DNA of 64,000 nt. Source: JBCCMA01 sp045107005. GTDB lineage: Bacteria > Pseudomonadota > Gammaproteobacteria > Steroidobacterales > JBCCMA01. This document shows positions 34,563-43,607 of the stretch, piece by piece; positions within the stretch are counted from its first letter, which is position 1, and every line of letters begins with the position of its first letter. The notes below the pieces were generated by a model that saw only the letters and a list, made by a program, of their open reading frames with translations, was not told the DNA's origin and did no database searches. A program made the translations under genes and the position numbers. The stretch covers positions 1 through 64,000 of the forward strand of contig JBGCFP010000096.1 of NCBI GenBank assembly GCA_045107005.1, read 5' to 3'.

Positions 34563-35586
34563 CGTTGGTGCCGCGCCGCACGCGGCCGCGAGCAACGGCG
34601 TTTCGCGCGTCATGGGGACCGTGTTGCTGGCACTACTGCCCGCCGCTGGCGTGCACGTCTGGTTGTTCGGTCCCGGCCTGCTGGTCAATATACTGATTGC
34701 CAGTGCGACCGCTGTGGTGGCTGAAGCGGCTTGCCTGCGCGCACGCGGACGGGCCGTCGCACCGGCGCTGAGCGATCTGAGCGCCGTGCTGTGTGCCGTG
34801 TTACTGGCGTTTTGTCTGCCACCACTAGCGCCCTGGTGGGTGACGGTAACCGCGACGGCGTTCGCCATTGTCGTTGCGAAACAGATTTACGGCGGCTTGG
34901 GCGCCAATCTGTTTAACCCGGCCATGGCCGGCTACGTCGTGGCTCTGGTGTCGTTTCCCGAAGCGTTGACGCGCTGGCCGTCGCCCGCGCTCGACTTGAG
35001 CCTTTGGGAGAGCATCCGTCCAATCCTGACCGGTGCGGCCGGTACCGTGGGCTGGGACGCTCTCACCTCCGCGACGCCGCTTGATCACATGCGCTCTGAG
35101 CTCGGACAAATGCGCATGATGAGCGAAATACTGGCGAGCGAGACCGCGGGCCGTCGCGGCGGTTGGCTAACTTTCCAGATCGCCGCGCTGGTCGGCGGTG
35201 GCGTATTGCTGTGGCGCCGGGTGATTCGCTGGCACTTACCGGTCGCAACACTTGCGGGAGTGGTGTTCACGTCCGGCGTGCTAAACGTGATCGACGGTGA
35301 TGCGTATGCCTCCGCGTGGTTTCATCTGAGCACCGGCAGCGCCGTGTTCGCCGCGTTTTTCATTGTTACCGATCCGGTGTCTGCCGCAACCAGCGCGCGC
35401 GGCCGTCTGGTGTTTGGTTTTACCATCGGCGTGCTCGCCGTCATCATTCGCACGTTTGGCGCGTACCCCGATGGCATGGCGTTCGCGGTACTTCTTGGCA
35501 ACGCACTGGTACCGTTGATCGACCGTTGGACGGCGCCACAAGTGTACGGGCACGGCCCCGGCGACGACGAGACGCCGTTAACGTGA
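34552..35586 (+). CDS. rnfD: Electron transport complex subunit RnfD
   Basis: A 344-residue membrane subunit with about nine helices. The segment SATPLD carries the threonine expected to hold covalent FMN in this family, and GGLGANLFNPAMAGYVV and FIVTDPVSAAT are conserved. A GTG at 34552 (MKFDVGAAPHA) aligns with the usual N-terminus; an ATG at 34492 inside rnfC is a longer alternative. Overlaps rnfG by 4 bp. Confidence 0.94.
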   Translation: MKFDVGAAPHAAASNGVSRVMGTVLLALLPAAGVHVWLFGPGLLVNILIASATAVVAEAACLRARGRAVAPALSDLSAVLCAVLLAFCLPPLAPWWVTVTATAFAIVVAKQIYGGLGANLFNPAMAGYVVALVSFPEALTRWPSPALDLSLWESIRPILTGAAGTVGWDALTSATPLDHMRSELGQMRMMSEILASETAGRRGGWLTFQIAALVGGGVLLWRRVIRWHLPVATLAGVVFTSGVLNVIDGDAYASAWFHLSTGSAVFAAFFIVTDPVSAATSARGRLVFGFTIGVLAVIIRTFGAYPDGMAFAVLLGNALVPLIDRWTAPQVYGHGPGDDETPLT

Positions 35587-36209
35587 GCGCCAGCCGCCGC
35601 CAGACGCTGTTGGCAGGCGCCACCGTCGGTATCTGTGCCGTGCTTCTTGCGCTCGCGAACGGCTTAAGTCAGCGCATGAGCGAACCGTTGGTGACTGCCA
35701 ATGAGCGCGACGCCGCGATGCGCGTGATTCGCCAAATACTGCCGTCCGATGTGTACGACAATTCCCCAGCGAATGACGTCATCGTCGTGCGTGACAAAGA
35801 TCTGCTCGGCGGGGATCAACCACGTCGTGTCTTTCGCGCCTATCAGGCGAGCGCGCCAGTTGCCGTATTGATCGAAACGGTCGCGCCCAACGGCTACAGC
35901 GGACCGATCCGCTTACTCGTCGGCGTCTATCGCGACGGTCGCATTGCCGCTGTCCGCGTCACGGCCCATCGAGAGACCGCTGGCCTGGGTGATCGCATTG
36001 AGCGGGCGCGCAGTGACTGGATCGACGTCTTTTCCACGCGCTCGCTGACGACCACTGCGGAATCGGGTTGGGCCGTGCGCGCCGACGGCGGTGACTTCGA
36101 TCAGTTCACCGGTGCCACCGTAACCCCGCGCGCCGTCGTTCAAGCGGTACGCAATGCTTTGTTATACTTTGAGCAACATCAGGACGAGCTGTTCGCGCCC
36201 GCCCCATGA
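35583..36209 (+). CDS. rnfG: Electron transport complex subunit RnfG
   Basis: A 208-residue subunit with one N-terminal helix and a periplasmic FMN-binding domain. The TGATVTPRAVV segment supplies the threonine for covalent FMN attachment in RnfG/NqrC proteins; ETAGLGDRIE is the other family motif. GTG at 35583 overlaps the rnfD stop (GTGA). A longer frame upstream runs through rnfD and was rejected. Confidence 0.94.
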   Translation: MSASRRQTLLAGATVGICAVLLALANGLSQRMSEPLVTANERDAAMRVIRQILPSDVYDNSPANDVIVVRDKDLLGGDQPRRVFRAYQASAPVAVLIETVAPNGYSGPIRLLVGVYRDGRIAAVRVTAHRETAGLGDRIERARSDWIDVFSTRSLTTTAESGWAVRADGGDFDQFTGATVTPRAVVQAVRNALLYFEQHQDELFAPAP

Positions 36210-36231
36210 GCGCCCCCCGCATGAGCCCCGC

Positions 36232-36882
36232 ATGAGCAACAGGAAAACTCCACAACAAATAGTGAGCGACGGCCTGTGGCATAACAACGCCGGGCTCGTG
36301 CAACTGCTGGGACTGTGTCCGCTACTGGCCATCAGCACAACGCTGATCAATGCTCTGGCTTTGGCACTGGCCACACTGGTGGTGCTTATGTTTTCGAACG
36401 TAATCGTCTCGCTGTTTCGGCGCGCACTGGTGCGCCGAGTGCGTCTGATGTTCTACGTCGTCGTGATTGCGGGCGGCGTCAGCGTGGTAGACCAGTGGAT
36501 GGCGGCGTGGCGTTACGAGCTCTATCAAAATTTGGGAATTTTCGTACCGCTGATCGCGACGAACTGCGCCATCGTCGCACGTGCCGAGCTGTGCGCATCG
36601 CACCAGCCGCCGGGTCACGCACTGCTCGACGCCCTGGCCACCGGCGCTGGGTTTGGCGTGCTGCTCATCGTCGTTGGTGGTTTGCGTGAAGCCATTGGCC
36701 GGGGCGCTCTATTGACTGACGCACACACGTTGTTTGGCCCGGCGGCGGCAAGTTGGACCGTGCAGTTTGCGGACGGCTTTTTGTTGGCGGTGCTGCCGCC
36801 CGGCGCTTTTTTTGTTCTGGCAGCGCTGGTCGCTACGCATCGAGCGCTATCGCCGCGGCCGATCGAGGTGAACACCGGATGA
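36232..36882 (+). CDS. rnfE: Electron transport complex subunit RnfE
   Basis: A 216-residue inner-membrane subunit with six helices, homologous to RnfA. NAGLVQLLGLCPLLA and VPLIATNCAIVARAE carry the conserved cysteines. The ATG at 36232 is preceded by tandem GCATGAGC repeats that offer other ATG codons; 36232 fits the family N-terminus (MSNRKTPQQIVSDGLW). Overlaps nth by 4 bp. The order A-B-C-D-G-E then nth is the standard gammaproteobacterial arrangement. Confidence 0.95.
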   Translation: MSNRKTPQQIVSDGLWHNNAGLVQLLGLCPLLAISTTLINALALALATLVVLMFSNVIVSLFRRALVRRVRLMFYVVVIAGGVSVVDQWMAAWRYELYQNLGIFVPLIATNCAIVARAELCASHQPPGHALLDALATGAGFGVLLIVVGGLREAIGRGALLTDAHTLFGPAAASWTVQFADGFLLAVLPPGAFFVLAALVATHRALSPRPIEVNTG

Positions 36883-37517
36883 ATGCGGCCAAGCGCCAGG
36901 CGATTTTTTCCAAGTGGCGGGAAGCCAACCCAAAACCCACCACCGAACTCAATTTCGCGTCGCCATTCGAACTGCTGATCGCCGTCATTTTGTCGGCGCA
37001 AGCGACCGACATCAGCGTCAACAAGGCAACGGACACGCTATACCCGCTCGCCAATACGCCCCGGAGTATTCTTGATCTTGGACTGGTCGGTCTGAAAAAA
37101 CATGTGCGCCACATTGGTCTTTACAATACGAAAGCAAAAAATGTGATGGCCACTTGCCGGCTTTTGCTGGAGCAGCATGCGGGCGAAGTACCGCGCGACC
37201 GCGAAGCGCTCGAAGCCCTGCCGGGCGTCGGACGCAAAACTGCGAACGTCGTGCTCAATACGGCGTTCGGCGAACCCACCATCGCGGTAGACACGCATAT
37301 TTTTCGCGTCAGCAACCGCACGCGCATCGCGCACGGCAAAACCGTGCTTGAAGTCGAGAAGCGTCTGCTGCGTCTGGTGCCCGACGAATTCAAAGTCGAC
37401 GCGCACCACTGGCTGATCCTGCACGGTCGCTACGTATGTAAAGCGCGCAGACCATTGTGCGGCGAGTGTTTGATTGAACCGCTGTGCGAGTATCGTAAGA
37501 AGGACTTCGATGTTTAG
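36879..37517 (+). CDS. nth: Endonuclease III
   Basis: A 212-residue DNA glycosylase/AP lyase that removes oxidised pyrimidines. The helix-hairpin-helix LPGVGRKTA contains the catalytic Lys120, Asp138 (VDTH) is the second catalytic residue, and C187, C194, C197 and C203 bind the 4Fe-4S cluster; all fall at the E. coli positions. The start overlaps rnfE (ATGA) and the end overlaps the DUF1841 gene by 8 bp. Confidence 0.98.
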   Translation: MNAAKRQAIFSKWREANPKPTTELNFASPFELLIAVILSAQATDISVNKATDTLYPLANTPRSILDLGLVGLKKHVRHIGLYNTKAKNVMATCRLLLEQHAGEVPRDREALEALPGVGRKTANVVLNTAFGEPTIAVDTHIFRVSNRTRIAHGKTVLEVEKRLLRLVPDEFKVDAHHWLILHGRYVCKARRPLCGECLIEPLCEYRKKDFDV

Positions 37518-37956
37518 CCCGGATCGTACCAGCTTGCGCAATCAGTTCGCGGGGGCTTGGCGCAAACATCTTGCGGGGCAGCCGCTGGACGCGCTGGAGG
37601 CCCAGATTGCCGATCTGCTGGTGGCCCATCCGGAATACCACGCGCTGATTGAGGACGACGAACAGCGCCAGCGCGATTTCGCACCGGAAGACGGTCAGAT
37701 CAATCCGTTTTTGCATTTGTCACTGCATCTGGCGCTGCGCGACCAGGTTGCCACGGATCGGCCTGCCGGTATTCGCGCGGTTTTCGACGGCCTGTGCCGC
37801 GCGCATGGCGATCAACACAGCGCGGAGCATCAACTTCTTGAACGGCTGGGCGAGGCGCTTTGGCGGGCGCAGCGCGACGGACAGATGCCTGATGAGAACG
37901 CTTATTTAACGGCGCTGCGCGAAGATTTGGGCAACGCGCAGCGCCGCGGACCATGA
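37510..37956 (+). CDS. DUF1841 family protein
   Basis: A 148-residue soluble protein with the DUF1841 pattern: an N-terminal FxPDRxxLRxxFxxAWRKH-like stretch, ILVAHPEYHALIE-like region (LLVAHPEYHALIEDD), and the NPFLHLSLHLALRDQV motif. Function is unknown. It is usually found after nth in gammaproteobacteria, as here, with an 8-bp overlap. Confidence 0.88.
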   Translation: MFSPDRTSLRNQFAGAWRKHLAGQPLDALEAQIADLLVAHPEYHALIEDDEQRQRDFAPEDGQINPFLHLSLHLALRDQVATDRPAGIRAVFDGLCRAHGDQHSAEHQLLERLGEALWRAQRDGQMPDENAYLTALREDLGNAQRRGP

Positions 37957-38072
37957 TGCAGTGCGCTTGCTACGCGCGAGCGTGAAATAATCCGGCAGCC
38001 CGGTCGGTCTATTGCAGCAGACCTCCACAAACCGCCAACGAGGGCCGTTTTGGGTCGAGCAACGAGGAATCC

Positions 38073-38927
38073 ATGACACACGCGAAATCAGCCAACTATC
38101 CTGTCAACGGCGCCGGTTTGGGCCTGCGCCGCAGCATGCTTGATGAGCTTGCTGCCGGCGTGCCCGACACCATCGATTTCTTTGAAGTGGCGCCGGAAAA
38201 CTGGATGGGCGTGGGCGGCAAATGGGGCAAGGCGTTTCGCGCGCTGACCGAACAGCACGCGTTTGTCACGCACGGTCTGTCGCTGTCCCTGGGTGCCCCG
38301 TCTCCGCTGGACGAAGCGTTCCTGCGCCGACTCAAAGGGTTCCTCGACGAACACGACATTCGATTTTATACCGAGCACTTGAGCTATTGCGGTGATGATG
38401 GACACCTTTACGATCTGCTGCCCATCCCGTTCACCGAAGAGGCCGTACACTACGTCGCCGAGCGCATTCGTCGCGTGCAGGATATTCTGGAACGACCATT
38501 CGCCGTGGAAAACGTTTCGTACTACGCCGCGCCAGGTCAGGACATGAAGGAAATCGACTTTGTGCGAGCTGTCCTCGACGAAGCAGACTGCGGACTGTTG
38601 CTCGACGTCAACAACATCTACGTGAACAGCATCAACCACGGCTACGACGCCGACGTTTTTTTGCGCTCACTGCCGGCCGAGCGCGTGCGCTATTTCCATG
38701 TCGCTGGTCACTACGAGGAAGCGGCGGATCTGCGCGTCGACACCCACGGCGCCGACGTCTGCGATCCAGTGTGGTCCTTGTTAGACAAGGCATACGAGCA
38801 TTGCGGCAACGTACCGACGCTGCTCGAGCGCGATTTTAATATCCCGCCGCTGCCGACGCTCGCCAAAGAACTCGATCAAATACGTACGGCACAACGTCGA
38901 GTCACACCGGAGTTGGCGCGTGTCTGA
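38073..38927 (+). CDS. MNIO-family enzyme (DUF692, BufB-like)
   Basis: A 284-residue TIM-barrel protein of the DUF692/MNIO family, multinuclear iron enzymes that modify cysteines or aspartates of peptides. Candidate metal ligands are present: His in THGLSLSLG, Glu in YTEHLSY, Asp and Asn in LLLDVNNIYVN, His in FHVAGHYEE, Asp and His in VDTHGADV, and Glu in LLERDFN. AGGA precedes the ATG by about five bases. A DUF2063 gene and a DoxX gene follow, as in bufferin (copper-sequestering peptide) operons, but no precursor peptide gene is visible in the 116-bp gap upstream. Confidence 0.92.
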   Translation: MTHAKSANYPVNGAGLGLRRSMLDELAAGVPDTIDFFEVAPENWMGVGGKWGKAFRALTEQHAFVTHGLSLSLGAPSPLDEAFLRRLKGFLDEHDIRFYTEHLSYCGDDGHLYDLLPIPFTEEAVHYVAERIRRVQDILERPFAVENVSYYAAPGQDMKEIDFVRAVLDEADCGLLLDVNNIYVNSINHGYDADVFLRSLPAERVRYFHVAGHYEEAADLRVDTHGADVCDPVWSLLDKAYEHCGNVPTLLERDFNIPPLPTLAKELDQIRTAQRRVTPELARV

Positions 38928-39723
38928 GCGCCCGGTCTTTCAACAACAGCAGTACGCGTTTGCGGCCCACATCCGCAATCCACACACTGCGCCAGCACCG
39001 GAAGGCATTGAAGATCGCCGCATGGCGATTTACCGGGATCTGTTTTTCAACAACGTGGAAAAACTGCTGGCGAAGTCGTTCCCGGTCATTCACACGCTGC
39101 TCGGTGAAGAGCGCTGGGTGGCACTCGTGCGCGACTACTTTTCGACGCACCAGGCCAGCACACCTTACTTTCTTGAAGTGCCGCAGGAGTTCCTGCTCTA
39201 CCTGCAGGAAGAACGCGGCGCACGCACTGAAGACCAGCCATTTCTGGTCGAACTCGCGCACTACGAATGGGTCGAGTTGGCCGTCTCGGTTCTGTCCAAC
39301 GACGGACCCGCCGATGTAGCACCTGACGGAGACCTCATAGACGGCGTGCCGGTCGCAAGTCACGCCGCGTGGTCGGTGGCCTATCAGTTCGATGTGCACA
39401 ACGTTGGACTGAGTTACCAACCCGACACGGCGCCCGAACAGCCGACGTTTCTGGTCGTTTATCGGCGACCGGATTTCTCCATGGGTTTTCTCGAGATTAA
39501 CGCCGTGAGCGCGCGCCTCATCGAACTGATCAAGCGCGATGATGGCGCCACCGGCCGCGAGCTCTTGACGCGCATCGCGACCGAAATCAAACACCCGAAT
39601 CCCGCTGTTGTGGTTGAAGGCGGCGTCGCGCTGCTCGAGCAGCTGCGCCAGCATCACATTGTTTTGGGCGCACGCCGCGCGTCTGACCAGATTAATGAAC
39701 AAAGAGAGCAGACCAATGGATAG
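38920..39723 (+). CDS. DUF2063 protein (BufC-like)
   Basis: A 267-residue protein of the DUF2063 family. N-terminal DNA-binding-like putative domain with RRMAIYRDLFFNNVEKLLAKSFP and WVALVRDYFSTH, a linker and a C-terminal winged-helix-like region. In bufferin-type operons it acts with the MNIO enzyme, probably as the peptide-recognising partner. Starts with GTG at 38920, overlapping the MNIO gene by 8 bp; ends inside the DoxX start. Confidence 0.9.
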   Translation: MSERPVFQQQQYAFAAHIRNPHTAPAPEGIEDRRMAIYRDLFFNNVEKLLAKSFPVIHTLLGEERWVALVRDYFSTHQASTPYFLEVPQEFLLYLQEERGARTEDQPFLVELAHYEWVELAVSVLSNDGPADVAPDGDLIDGVPVASHAAWSVAYQFDVHNVGLSYQPDTAPEQPTFLVVYRRPDFSMGFLEINAVSARLIELIKRDDGATGRELLTRIATEIKHPNPAVVVEGGVALLEQLRQHHIVLGARRASDQINEQREQTNG

Positions 39724-40213
39724 ATTGATTGCCGCATGGGAAATTGTCACGGTGCGCCTTGATGCCATGGGCGACTGGTTGCCGTCGCTGTTTCTACGCG
39801 CCATTCTCGCCTGGGAATACTGGGAAGCCGGTGTGCAGAAACTCAACGGTGAGAACTGGTTCGGCTCGATCAAGGACGCCTTTCCGTTCCCCTTCAGCGT
39901 GGTGCCGGTCGAACTGAGCTGGTTCATTGCCACCTGGTTCGAGATCCTGGGCGCGATCGGACTTCTGCTTGGCTTGTTTACGCGCTTCTTCAGCTTGTCG
40001 CTGATCATCCTGACCATCGTCGCTGCGCTGTCCGTGCACTGGCCTGACCAGTGGAACACGCTGGGCGAACTGTGGAAGGGCTACGCGATCTCCGACAAAG
40101 GCTTTGGCAATTTCAAACTGCCGCTGCTGTTCCTGATCATGTTGTTGCCGTTGTTTTTCCGCGGCGCGGGCAAAGCCAGCCTGGATTACGCCATCAAAAA
40201 ATACGTCGACTGA
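39716..40213 (+). CDS. DoxX family membrane protein
   Basis: A 165-residue protein with four hydrophobic helices, and the DoxX pattern LFLRAILAWEYWEAGVQKL, WFEILGAIGLLLGLFTR and FLIMLLPLFFRG. DoxX-like proteins of bufferin operons are probably membrane oxidoreductases, but their role is unproven. ATG at 39716 overlaps the DUF2063 stop by 8 bp. Last gene of the operon before a bidirectional terminator. Confidence 0.88.
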   Translation: MDRLIAAWEIVTVRLDAMGDWLPSLFLRAILAWEYWEAGVQKLNGENWFGSIKDAFPFPFSVVPVELSWFIATWFEILGAIGLLLGLFTRFFSLSLIILTIVAALSVHWPDQWNTLGELWKGYAISDKGFGNFKLPLLFLIMLLPLFFRGAGKASLDYAIKKYVD

Positions 40214-40230
40214 AATCTGCCGGCAGGAAC

Positions 40231-40263
40231 AAGGGGGCGGAGAATCAGTCTCCGGCCCCTTTT
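40231..40263. terminator. Bidirectional terminator between DoxX gene and lpd
   Basis: Arms 40231-40243 and 40249-40261 pair over 12 of 13 bases (one G-G mismatch at 37/55) around a 5-base loop, with a short T-run after on the plus strand and AA before, so it can serve both convergent operons. Confidence 0.8.
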
Positions 40264-40266
40264 GGT

Positions 40267-42012
40267 TCAGCGCGCTCGTTTCTTCGGAATCAGATCGGTA
40301 ATCGTGCCGTCGAACATTTCCGCCGCCATGGCCACGGTTTCGGACAGCGTTGGATGCGGGTGGATCGTTAAACCGATATCCTCCGCGTCGCAGCCCATCT
40401 CGATGGCCAGCGCCGCTTCGGACACCAGATCACCGGCGTGCGTACCAACGGCGCCCATGGCGATGACCCGATGCGTGTCTTTGGCAAACAGCAGTTTGGT
40501 CATTCCCGCTTCAGCGCCCATGGCCAGTGCGCGACCGCTCGCCGCCCACGGGAACACGCCTTTCTCGTAGGCCACACCGTCGCGTTTCAAGCTCGCTTCA
40601 GTAGGACCCACCCACGCAACCTCCGGATCGGTGTAGGCAACGGACGGAATCACGCGCGCGTCGAACGCGCGTTTCTCACCGTGCGCCACTTCCGCCGCCA
40701 CTTTGCCCTCGTGGCTGCCCTTGTGCGCCAGCATCGGTTGACCGCGCACATCACCAATGGAAAAAATGTGCGGCACGTTGGTGCGCATCTGGCGATCTGA
40801 ATCAATGAACCCGCGCGGGTTGACCGTTACCCCTGCGTTTTGGGCCTCGAGTTTGTTGCCGTTAGGGCGACGTCCAATGGCCACAAGAACGCGGCCAAAC
40901 ACGTCTTCACGTTCGCCGTCCTTATCGCTGAAGCGAACGCGGATACCCGCCTCTTCAGCAGTGAGACCTTCGACTTTCGTGTTGAGCAAAATGTTGTCGT
41001 AGCGTGCCGCAATGTGTTTGTGAAGCGGTTTAACCAGATCCGCATCGGCTTCGGGAATCAGGTTACCCGTCAGTTCAACGATTGTGACCCCAACGCCCAG
41101 CGCGTTGTACACAGCGGCCATCTCCAAGCCGATGATGCCACCCCCGATCACCAACAGGCGATCGGGTAATTCACCCAGTTCCAGTGCGCCGGTGGAATCG
41201 ACAATCCGCGGATCATCGGGCGCTCCCGGCAGCACGGTCGGCTCGGACCCGGCCGCAATCACGCACTGGTCGAAGCTGATGGTTTGCTCGCCGTCGTCGC
41301 CAGTCACGCGCAGCGCGTTGGCAGTGACAAACGCGGCGGTGCCGTGCACGACCTTGACCTTGCGCTGCTTGGCCATGCCGCCCAGCCCGCCGGTCAATTT
41401 GTTGACCACCGAATTTTTCCAGTCGACGATTTTGCCCGGCTCGATTTTCGGCGGACCGCCAAAGTCGATGCCGTGCTTGACCATGTCCGCCGCATCGTCG
41501 ATCACTTTGGCCATGTGCAGCAGCGCTTTCGACGGGATACAGCCAACGTTCAGACAAACGCCGCCGAGCATCGGCCAACGCTCAACGAGCGTGACGGACA
41601 TGCCGAGGTCAGCAGCACGAAACGCCGCTGTGTATCCTGCTACGCCGCCACCGATCACCAGAAACGGCGCGTGCTGATCCGCGTCAACCTGTTGCGTTGA
41701 GGCGATGGGTGCCGCTGCGGGCGTGTCGTTTTGGGTGACGGCTGGCTCCGCAGCAGGCGTCTCGCTTGCCGCCGCGGCTTCCAGGTGAATCAACACGTCG
41801 CCTTCGCCCACTTTGGCGCCGACGGTCACTTCGACCGACGCGACGCGACCGGCAGACGGCGCGGGGATATCCATGGTCGCCTTGTCCGTTTCAAGCGTGA
41901 CAATGGGGTCTTCCAGAGACAGCGTATCGCCAACGCTGACCAGCACCTCAATCACCTCGACAGCGTCGAAGTCGCCAATGTCCGGCACGCGTATCGGAGT
42001 ATTTTCGCTCAC
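40267..42012 (-). CDS. lpdA: Dihydrolipoyl dehydrogenase with N-terminal lipoyl domain (E3)
   Basis: A 581-residue flavoprotein that reoxidises dihydrolipoamide with NAD. N-terminal lipoyl domain with Lys44 in ETDKATMDIP, an Ala/Pro linker (about 80-110), FAD-binding GGGVAGYTAA, redox disulfide C153/C158 in GGVCLNVGCIPSKA, NAD-binding GGGIIGLEMA, and HPHPTLSE near the end with the catalytic base histidine. Lipoyl-bearing E3 subunits are known in several proteobacteria. GTG at 42012 overlaps the aceF stop (GTGA). Confidence 0.96.
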   Translation of the reverse strand: MSENTPIRVPDIGDFDAVEVIEVLVSVGDTLSLEDPIVTLETDKATMDIPAPSAGRVASVEVTVGAKVGEGDVLIHLEAAAASETPAAEPAVTQNDTPAAAPIASTQQVDADQHAPFLVIGGGVAGYTAAFRAADLGMSVTLVERWPMLGGVCLNVGCIPSKALLHMAKVIDDAADMVKHGIDFGGPPKIEPGKIVDWKNSVVNKLTGGLGGMAKQRKVKVVHGTAAFVTANALRVTGDDGEQTISFDQCVIAAGSEPTVLPGAPDDPRIVDSTGALELGELPDRLLVIGGGIIGLEMAAVYNALGVGVTIVELTGNLIPEADADLVKPLHKHIAARYDNILLNTKVEGLTAEEAGIRVRFSDKDGEREDVFGRVLVAIGRRPNGNKLEAQNAGVTVNPRGFIDSDRQMRTNVPHIFSIGDVRGQPMLAHKGSHEGKVAAEVAHGEKRAFDARVIPSVAYTDPEVAWVGPTEASLKRDGVAYEKGVFPWAASGRALAMGAEAGMTKLLFAKDTHRVIAMGAVGTHAGDLVSEAALAIEMGCDAEDIGLTIHPHPTLSETVAMAAEMFDGTITDLIPKKRAR

Positions 42013-43607
42013 TGGACGTCCGCCATCAGCGCATCCGGATCGCCGAGCAGTTCACCAAGCCGCGTAATGAAGCGGGCAGCAAGCGCACCGTCGATGACGC
42101 GATGGTCGTAGGACAGTGACAGCGGCAGCATCAGGCGTGGCTGGAACTCGTTGCCGTCGTGGATCGGCTTAACGCTCGATTTGGAAACCCCGAGGATCGC
42201 AACCTCAGGCGCATTGATGATCGGCGTAAAATACTTGCCGCCGATGCCACCAAGGCTGGATATCGTAAAGCTGCCGCCCTGCATGTCTTTGGCTTTGAGT
42301 TTGCCATCTCGAGCGGCGCTCGCTTTCTCCGACAACTGTACGGCCAGCGTGTTGACGTCCATCGAGTGAGCTTCGTGCACCACGGGCACGAGCAAACCGT
42401 CCGGCGTATCTGCCGCGAAACCCATATTGATGTATTTCTTGTGCACCAGCGCGTCACCGGCCGCGTTGAGCGACGTATTCAGGCGCGGCATTTCTGTCAG
42501 CGCCAGAACGCAGGCGCGCATGATAAATGCCAACGGCGTGAGCTTGATGCCTTTCTCGCGCGCCGCAGCCTTGTGCGCCTGGCGGTACGCTTCGGTCTGC
42601 GTGAAGTCGGCTTCATCATGCTGCGTGACGTGGGGCAGATTGACCCAGCTCGCCTGCAGGCGCGAACCGGAAATTTTTTGCACGCGCGTCAGCGCGACCT
42701 CTTCGATCTCACCGAACTTGGCGAAATCGACTTTCGGCAGTTCTGGCAGCGACGGCCCGCTGGCCGCCGGCGCACCGCCGGCCATGATAGATTTAACGAA
42801 TCGCTTGATATCGTCCGTGGTGATTCGGCCTTTGACGCCAGACCCTTGAACTCGTGGCAAATCGACGCCAAGCTCACGTGCGAACTTGCGCGTAGACGGT
42901 CCGGCGTGGGCCGTGCCAAACGTGCTCTCGTCGATGGGTGGCAATGTCGCCGGTGCGCGCGACGGCGCAGCCGGTGCGGGCGTTGCGGCCGCTCTGGCCG
43001 GGGCCGGCGCAGGTGTTGCTGGCGCAGCAGGCGCGCTGTCGACCTGTGCCACGCCCTTAACCGTCACGATGTGATCGCCCTTGGACACTTTCTGCCCGCT
43101 GGCCACTGTGACGGCCGTGACCGTTCCGGCCATGGGCGATGGAACGTCCATCGTGGCTTTGTCCGTTTCCAGTGTCAGCAGCGGATCTTCCGCGGCCACT
43201 TCGTCGCCGACCTTGACCAGCACTTCGATCACTTCGACATCGTCGAAATCGCCGAGATCCGGCACGCTGACCGGCGTTTCCACCGGCTCAGCACTTGGTG
43301 CGGGCGCGGCTGGCGCGGCCTCAGCCGCCGCTGGTGACTCAGCGGCCGCCGATTCGGCAAGCTCGACTATCGCGACCGGGCTGCCCTGACTGACTCGATC
43401 GCCGGTTTTGACCAACAGCTCGGTGACGACACCGGCCACGTCGCTCGGCACGTCCATCGTCGCTTTGTCGGTCTCGAGTGTGACCAATGCGGCGTCCACT
43501 TCGATCGTGTCGCCAACGCTGATTTCAATCTCAATGACTTCGACGTCGTCAAAATCGCCGAGGTCCGGTACTACTATCGTGTGCGCTCCGCTCATGTTTT
43601 CGCTCAC
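42009..43607 (-). CDS. aceF: Pyruvate dehydrogenase E2 (dihydrolipoamide acetyltransferase)
   Basis: A 532-residue E2 core subunit. Two lipoyl domains with lipoyl lysines K48 and K150 (both ETDKATMDVP), Ala/Pro-rich linkers, a peripheral subunit-binding domain (about 245-285, STRKFARELGVDLPRVQGSG), and the catalytic acetyltransferase domain ending in the HRVIDG motif (His502). GTG at 43607 overlaps aceE's stop (GTGA); ATG four codons later is an alternative. Middle gene of aceE-aceF-lpd. Confidence 0.97.
   Translation of the reverse strand: MSENMSGAHTIVVPDLGDFDDVEVIEIEISVGDTIEVDAALVTLETDKATMDVPSDVAGVVTELLVKTGDRVSQGSPVAIVELAESAAAESPAAAEAAPAAPAPSAEPVETPVSVPDLGDFDDVEVIEVLVKVGDEVAAEDPLLTLETDKATMDVPSPMAGTVTAVTVASGQKVSKGDHIVTVKGVAQVDSAPAAPATPAPAPARAAATPAPAAPSRAPATLPPIDESTFGTAHAGPSTRKFARELGVDLPRVQGSGVKGRITTDDIKRFVKSIMAGGAPAASGPSLPELPKVDFAKFGEIEEVALTRVQKISGSRLQASWVNLPHVTQHDEADFTQTEAYRQAHKAAAREKGIKLTPLAFIMRACVLALTEMPRLNTSLNAAGDALVHKKYINMGFAADTPDGLLVPVVHEAHSMDVNTLAVQLSEKASAARDGKLKAKDMQGGSFTISSLGGIGGKYFTPIINAPEVAILGVSKSSVKPIHDGNEFQPRLMLPLSLSYDHRVIDGALAARFITRLGELLGDPDALMADVQ

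Noticed and set aside
42159..43337. 392-codon plus-strand frame opposite aceF, and similar frames opposite aceE (44909-46285) and valS (304-1221)
   Set aside because: All are antisense to well-supported genes in GC-rich DNA; their products are Arg/His-rich and unrecognisable.
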